From contig CAMJKP010000006.1 in NCBI GenBank assembly GCA_946406435.1, forward strand, positions 24,738 through 88,737: 64,000 nucleotides of DNA, given 5' to 3'. The notes under the pieces are model-generated. The model saw only the letters and a list, made by a program, of their open reading frames with translations. It searched no databases and had not been told where the DNA came from. Shown here one piece after another: positions 61,069 through 64,000 of the stretch (position 1 is its first letter; every line of letters begins with the position of its first letter). Source of the stretch: an uncultured Prevotellaceae bacterium. GTDB taxonomy: Bacteria; Bacteroidota; Bacteroidia; Bacteroidales; Bacteroidaceae. Made by a program: the position numbers and the translations under genes.

Positions 61069-61842
61069 CTATTCTTTCAGGAACTTCTCTGCTTCCTCGA
61101 CATCCCTTGCATGGTCTATATCGAGCACCTTGGAGAAAGGGAATGCCTTGAGACGAAGACCATCCTCTATGAGTCCGCGTTGGAAGTTTCTCATTCGACT
61201 CTTGCCCTCAGCCATACAACGGTTAAGCGTATCAATAGCCTTTGGCGTCAAGCCGTAAATGCCAGCAGAGATATATGGGCATATCCCATCAGGATCAGCA
61301 TCAAGGAAGCCTGTAATTGTTCCCAACGTGTGCGCTCCAGCTCCCTCCCTACGGGAGAGGGCGGGGGGAGAGGCCGGGACCCTAATGTACAACGGCTTCT
61401 CATCATCCACATAGTCCGTCACGCCCATCATACCATCGGCAGAGCCCTCGGCAAGCGAAGCGTTGAAAGCCGCGATATAATCAGTAAATTCCTCATCACG
61501 GAAGATAGTATCAACCGTGGTGAGAACGAAGGGTGAGTCCTTTAAGAAGTGACTCATCTCGTAGAAGCTGTGCATGGAACTCGGTGTTGTCCTGACTATA
61601 TGTCGAAGGGGGATCTTCTTACCTTCAAATCCGTCACGCTCTATCATCCTGAGATGTTCATCAACAAAAGGCGTGAGGTCGTTGCATACCACTACAATCT
61701 CTTCTGCATCATTAGCAAGAAAGACGCGAATGAGTCGGTCAACGAGACATTGTCCCGCAACCTTGACCAACGGCTTTGGTACAGAGATTCCTTCCTCAGC
61801 CAATCTGGATCCTTCACCGGCTGCGATGATTGCATATTTCAT
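61069..61842 (-). CDS. NTP-transferase (sugar-1-phosphate nucleotidyltransferase-like)
   Basis: 257 residues from the ATG at 61842, since a -7 promoter element overlaps the ATG at 61854. Rossmann-type nucleotidyltransferase: MKYAIIAAGEGSRLAEEGISVPKPLVKVAG is the NTP-binding signature, FVLTTVDTIFRDEEF holds the metal-binding Asp, and LDIDHARDVEEAEKFL closes the fold. Likely makes a CDP- or UDP-activated alcohol or sugar used by the phosphatidyltransferase encoded two genes on. Between YIRV and TITGFLD an extra loop (ASPPALSRREGAGAHTLG, about residues 155-171) is encoded by a 42-bp palindromic element inserted in frame. First gene of the operon. Confidence 0.85.
   Translation of the reverse strand: MKYAIIAAGEGSRLAEEGISVPKPLVKVAGQCLVDRLIRVFLANDAEEIVVVCNDLTPFVDEHLRMIERDGFEGKKIPLRHIVRTTPSSMHSFYEMSHFLKDSPFVLTTVDTIFRDEEFTDYIAAFNASLAEGSADGMMGVTDYVDDEKPLYIRVPASPPALSRREGAGAHTLGTITGFLDADPDGICPYISAGIYGLTPKAIDTLNRCMAEGKSRMRNFQRGLIEDGLRLKAFPFSKVLDIDHARDVEEAEKFLKE
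61335..61376 (+). repeat. 42-bp palindromic element inserted in frame in the nucleotidyltransferase gene
   Basis: Begins CTCCAGCTCCCTCCCTACGG and ends GGAGAGGCCG. It lies antisense to the gene and is translated in another frame than the copy at 60850-60891; both readings are open. Length 42 bp preserves the reading frame. Confidence 0.85.
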
Positions 61843-61851
61843 TTCGAGATG

Positions 61852-61859
61852 CAAAATTA
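61852..61859 (-). promoter_or_regulatory. -7 promoter element of the head-group operon (decides its start)
   Basis: Minus strand TAATTTTG. The predicted transcript starts near 61845, making the message almost leaderless with the ATG at 61842. Confidence 0.5.
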
Positions 61860-62031
61860 ATAAAATTACAGAAGAAAATGAACATAAACGATGTATTTAT
61901 TATGATTTTATTATAAATAATAACATTTATCAGTATTAACGAAACATTTTTTAAGTAGCGTATTGGATGATATACTTTAGACATTTGGCTTATTCCGACC
62001 TCTATTACCACTCTCGATTCTTCGAAGATTA

Positions 62032-62125
62032 TCCATCGATTGTCCATCGATAATCCATCGATACTCCATCGTTTCGATGGACTAACGATGGAGATGCGAT
62101 GGAGTAACGATGGAGTATCTACGGA
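62032..62125. repeat. 11-bp-phased inverted TCCATC/GATGGA array, locus A
   Basis: TCCATC at 62032, 62043, 62054 and 62065; GATGGA at 62076, 62087, 62098 and 62109; TACGGA at 62120. All spacings 11 bp, including across the centre. Ends GGAGGAAGAAC. Near copy of locus B (36203-36300). Confidence 0.85.
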
Positions 62126-62207
62126 GGAAGAACAAAAGAAAAGCAGACTTTTCAGCAAGGAAAATTCAAGAGAGAAAAAGGTTCAAAAGAAGAAATTAGC
62201 GAATTAA

Positions 62208-62239
62208 TTTGGAGTTTTCGGAAATAATGCTTACTTTTG
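62208..62239 (+). promoter_or_regulatory. Consensus promoter of the structured RNA
   Basis: TTTG (62208-62211), exactly 20 nt, TACTTTTG (62232-62239). Confidence 0.7.
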
Positions 62240-62245
62240 CAAGCG

Positions 62246-62500
62246 TGATACCGTTCTTCGTGAGCGCTATGTCACATAACATATTGTTAAATTAGCGTTT
62301 GCTATTTATTCGCAACTTCCCAAAGTTTGGCCGCAGAAGGAAGACCTTGACAGAATAAAGAGCAGATGCCCACGATATGTGGGCGTCTGGTTCATCTGTC
62401 AAAGTGGGTTAGGCCAAACACCCGGGAAGTGGATGTAATCAGCACGTCCACTTTTCGTTTTAGGTGCTTGGTCTTGTTCGTTTTTGAGAGTAGATATGAG
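62246..62500 (+). ncRNA. Structured RNA of unknown family (rod-like nested hairpin)
   Basis: Starts at a consensus promoter. Three nested stems stack into one rod: GTTTGGCC (62325-62332)/GGCCAAAC (62412-62419), TTGACAG (62347-62353)/CTGTCAA (62396-62402), and CAGATGCCCAC (62363-62373)/GTGGGCGTCTG (62379-62389, one G-U pair). A second hairpin AAGTGGA/TCCACTT lies at 62427-62453. No credible reading frame. The bulged rod is reminiscent of 6S RNA, but I could not match a 6S, SRP or tmRNA signature. It could also be the 5' leader of the gene at 62634. The 3' end is approximate. Confidence 0.55.
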
Positions 62501-62633
62501 GCGCATAAAAAATATATGCCTATGCAAAAAACACAAAGAACAGTATCATGAAGGACAGCTTTTACAAAAAGCGTGACCTAAAGAATCTTGAACATTTTCA
62601 AGCATAATCCCCACAAATTTTATCTGTAATATT

Positions 62634-63152
62634 ATGAAAAAGATTTTTATTATACTATTTCTTTCTTTGTTTACGATACAAACCTTCTCTCAAATATCAG
62701 AAAAAAGTGCCAATAAAAGATGGGAGTTGGGAATTCTCGGAACTTATATGCACTTCAAAAATGATATCACGAGAGGAGGTGTTGGGTTCAACTTTATGTA
62801 TCATGGTATATATGTAGATTATATGGGATGGACATCCTCACATGGAAGTGATGTAAAGGTAGAAAAATGGAAAGAAGAAACTTGCAAAACCTTTCATGCA
62901 GGCTATCAAATACCCATAAATAGAAATTTCAGAATAATTCCTGTTATTGGTTATGCTGTCGCAGATATTACATATACAGACGGACATAATTGGAGTGTCA
63001 CATCTTCTGGAATCAGCAATAGTCAATACGCAGCTGCAGAAGATAAAGGCTTTGACTTCGGAGCTGTATTTTGTGTCAATATCAAAAAGGTAGATTTGTT
63101 TGCTGCCTGTACAGCCCACAATTTTTATGGAGGCATAGGTTTGGAATTTTAA
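62634..63152 (+). CDS. Small outer-membrane beta-barrel-like protein
   Basis: 172 residues with a signal peptide (MKKIFIILFLSLFTIQTFSQ). The mature part has alternating hydrophobic/aromatic strands (GILGTYMHFKND, GVGFNFMYHGIYVDYMGW, RIIPVIGYAVADITY, DFGAVFCVNIKKVDLFAACTAHNFYGGIGLEF) and ends in Phe, consistent with an eight-stranded outer-membrane barrel. No specific family recognised. It is downstream of the structured RNA on the same strand. AT-rich codons relative to neighbours. Confidence 0.6.
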   Translation: MKKIFIILFLSLFTIQTFSQISEKSANKRWELGILGTYMHFKNDITRGGVGFNFMYHGIYVDYMGWTSSHGSDVKVEKWKEETCKTFHAGYQIPINRNFRIIPVIGYAVADITYTDGHNWSVTSSGISNSQYAAAEDKGFDFGAVFCVNIKKVDLFAACTAHNFYGGIGLEF

Positions 63153-63201
63153 ACGGAATATTAAACCACGCGATAAATAATTCTTTCGTAGTTCTTCTTA
63201 A

Positions 63202-63285
63202 CTCCTATGTAAGTCCCTACCAAAGTCGGTGTAAGTCCCATTCATAATAGGCGAAAAATGGGACTTACATGGGAGTCACATGGGA
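63202..63285. repeat. 11-bp-phased inverted GTCCC/GGGAC array, locus G
   Basis: Units CTCCTATGTAA, GTCCCTACCAA, AGTCGGTGTAA and GTCCCATTCAT start at 63202, 63213, 63224 and 63235. Inverted ATGGGA at 63258, 63269 and 63280, with ATAGGC in phase at 63247. It fills most of the gap before the flippase-like gene's stop. Confidence 0.8.
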
Positions 63286-63305
63286 CTTAGATTTACTTTT
63301 ATAAC

Positions 63306-64000
63306 TTACTTACCGCTGAACTTGATAAGCGCGAGGCCGATAGCCGTCCAGATAAGTTCGCGAAGACGAACCATGAGAGCAACGAAAGCGGCACTTCCTG
63401 ATGATATTCCGAAGGCTGTTATTGACATCATGAAACCGCCCTCTCGACCACCTAACTGAAGGGGAATGAAGAACAGAAGATTGGCAAAAAGGGAGGTGAA
63501 GGCAAGTACAAGAATACATTGGATAAAACTAACCTCTGGCATAAGGACAAGGAGGATGAAATAGATCTCCAAGGATGACACGATTCGACAGACGAGTTCA
63601 AGGAGAACAGCCGTTACAAACGTCTTTGGATTCTGAGCGTGAAGGGCAGAGATCTGACTATCAATTGTGTCAAGCTGTTCCTTGTGAGACTCCACAAAAG
63701 GACGCGCCCATTTCTTTAGAATAGGGATGTGTCGGGCAACAGACAACATCCTATTTGCCAAGCCTTTACGATAGCCAGCCATAAAAAACCAAAGTCCGAG
63801 GATACAGAAGCCTGTGCAAAGGGCAAGGAGTATGGCAAGATTGGTTGTCAAGGTCTGGGTGACAAGAAACAAAATGATACTTATCGTCCAGAACCAGAAA
63901 TGGCTGAACATATGGGTCATAGCATAAAGGATGACCGACGAGGAAGCCTTTTCCTTGCCTATGACAGGAGAGATAGACATGATACGATACGGCTCTCCTC
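63306..64000 (-). CDS. LPG-synthase-TM/flippase-like membrane protein, 5' end outside the window
   Basis: The frame is open to the window edge (residues GEPYRI precede the ATG at 63980), so the N-terminal part is missing. The visible 231 residues have about five membrane helices and the motif LFFIPLQLGGREGGFMMSITAFGIS, the conserved Gly/Glu loop of the lysylphosphatidylglycerol synthase TM/UPF0104 family, with GEPYR as the usual earlier loop. Members flip or modify lipids or lipid-linked sugars, which would fit the neighbouring head-group operon on the same strand. Not fused to a visible acyltransferase domain. Confidence 0.75.
   Translation of the reverse strand, partial: GEPYRIMSISPVIGKEKASSSVILYAMTHMFSHFWFWTISIILFLVTQTLTTNLAILLALCTGFCILGLWFFMAGYRKGLANRMLSVARHIPILKKWARPFVESHKEQLDTIDSQISALHAQNPKTFVTAVLLELVCRIVSSLEIYFILLVLMPEVSFIQCILVLAFTSLFANLLFFIPLQLGGREGGFMMSITAFGISSGSAAFVALMVRLRELIWTAIGLALIKFSGK

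Noticed and set aside
62366..62551. A 61-codon plus-strand frame
   Set aside because: It overlaps the nested stems of the structured RNA and has no protein-like features.
1..64000. tRNA, rRNA, transposase or prophage genes
   Set aside because: None could be recognised on either strand from motifs or reading frames; tRNA cloverleafs were looked for by eye only.

Overview
The window reads as a chromosome segment of a Prevotellaceae bacterium (Prevotella/Segatella-like, phylum Bacteroidota). The evidence is tandem SusC/SusD pairs, exbB-exbD-exbD-tonB order, DUF1735 and DUF5686 type proteins, Prevotella-style C-terminal tails, and repeated Bacteroidota promoters (TTTG, about 20 nt, TAnnTTTG). 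I see no rRNA, tRNA, insertion-sequence transposase, prophage or CRISPR array.

Layout. 0.2-9.4 kb: LPS-export type permease, aspartate aminotransferase, then a TonB energisation operon (exbB, exbD, exbD, tonB), a phosphate-binding-like lipoprotein and a TPR protein. 9.4-10.3 kb: repeat island. 10.3-14.6 kb: GH2 glycosidase, TauE/SafE permease, BspA-type LRR protein. 14.6-15.8 kb: intergenic region with a candidate small RNA and repeats. 15.8-31.6 kb: a polysaccharide utilisation locus on the minus strand (SusC, SusD, SusC, SusD, DUF1735-type lipoprotein, GH10-like lipoprotein, then a separately promoted three-module binding protein). Its order matches the xylan utilisation system (xus) described in Prevotella bryantii, but the GH10-like protein has lost key catalytic residues. 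32-38.4 kb: M48 peptidase; a three-gene unit (HTH/TPR regulator, quinone oxidoreductase fusion, acyltransferase); a second tonB; a radical SAM/SPASM protein. 38.5-47.6 kb: a compact signalling operon (receiver-PP2C phosphatase, membrane WD40 protein, histidine kinase lacking its phospho-histidine, soluble histidine kinase with it), followed by a TonB-dependent receptor. 47.6-54 kb: vsr broken by a nonsense codon, a TlpA-like thiol protein, a YD-repeat-like secreted protein, a cobalamin riboswitch in front of an unknown small protein, a dense repeat island, and a two-gene cassette of small proteins. 54-64 kb: TtcA-like enzyme, LuxR-type regulator, DUF5686 barrel, a four-gene operon (nucleotidyltransferase, ATP-grasp-like, CDP-alcohol phosphatidyltransferase, HAD) resembling a lipid head-group pathway, a structured RNA, a small barrel and a partial flippase-like protein.

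The most unusual signal is in the repeats. (1) At least eight intergenic sites carry short words spaced at about 11 bp, usually several copies in one orientation followed by several in the other. The word differs by site but the period and layout persist. (2) Heptamer or octamer arrays occupy gene junctions, including all three susC/susD junctions, and one inverted heptamer array lies inside a coding region and encodes a signal peptide. (3) A GC-rich palindromic element sits between genes and also in frame inside them; two copies in one operon are each 42 bp (14 codons). Repeats of this kind appear to have supplied N-termini, signal peptides, C-termini and an internal loop of several proteins.
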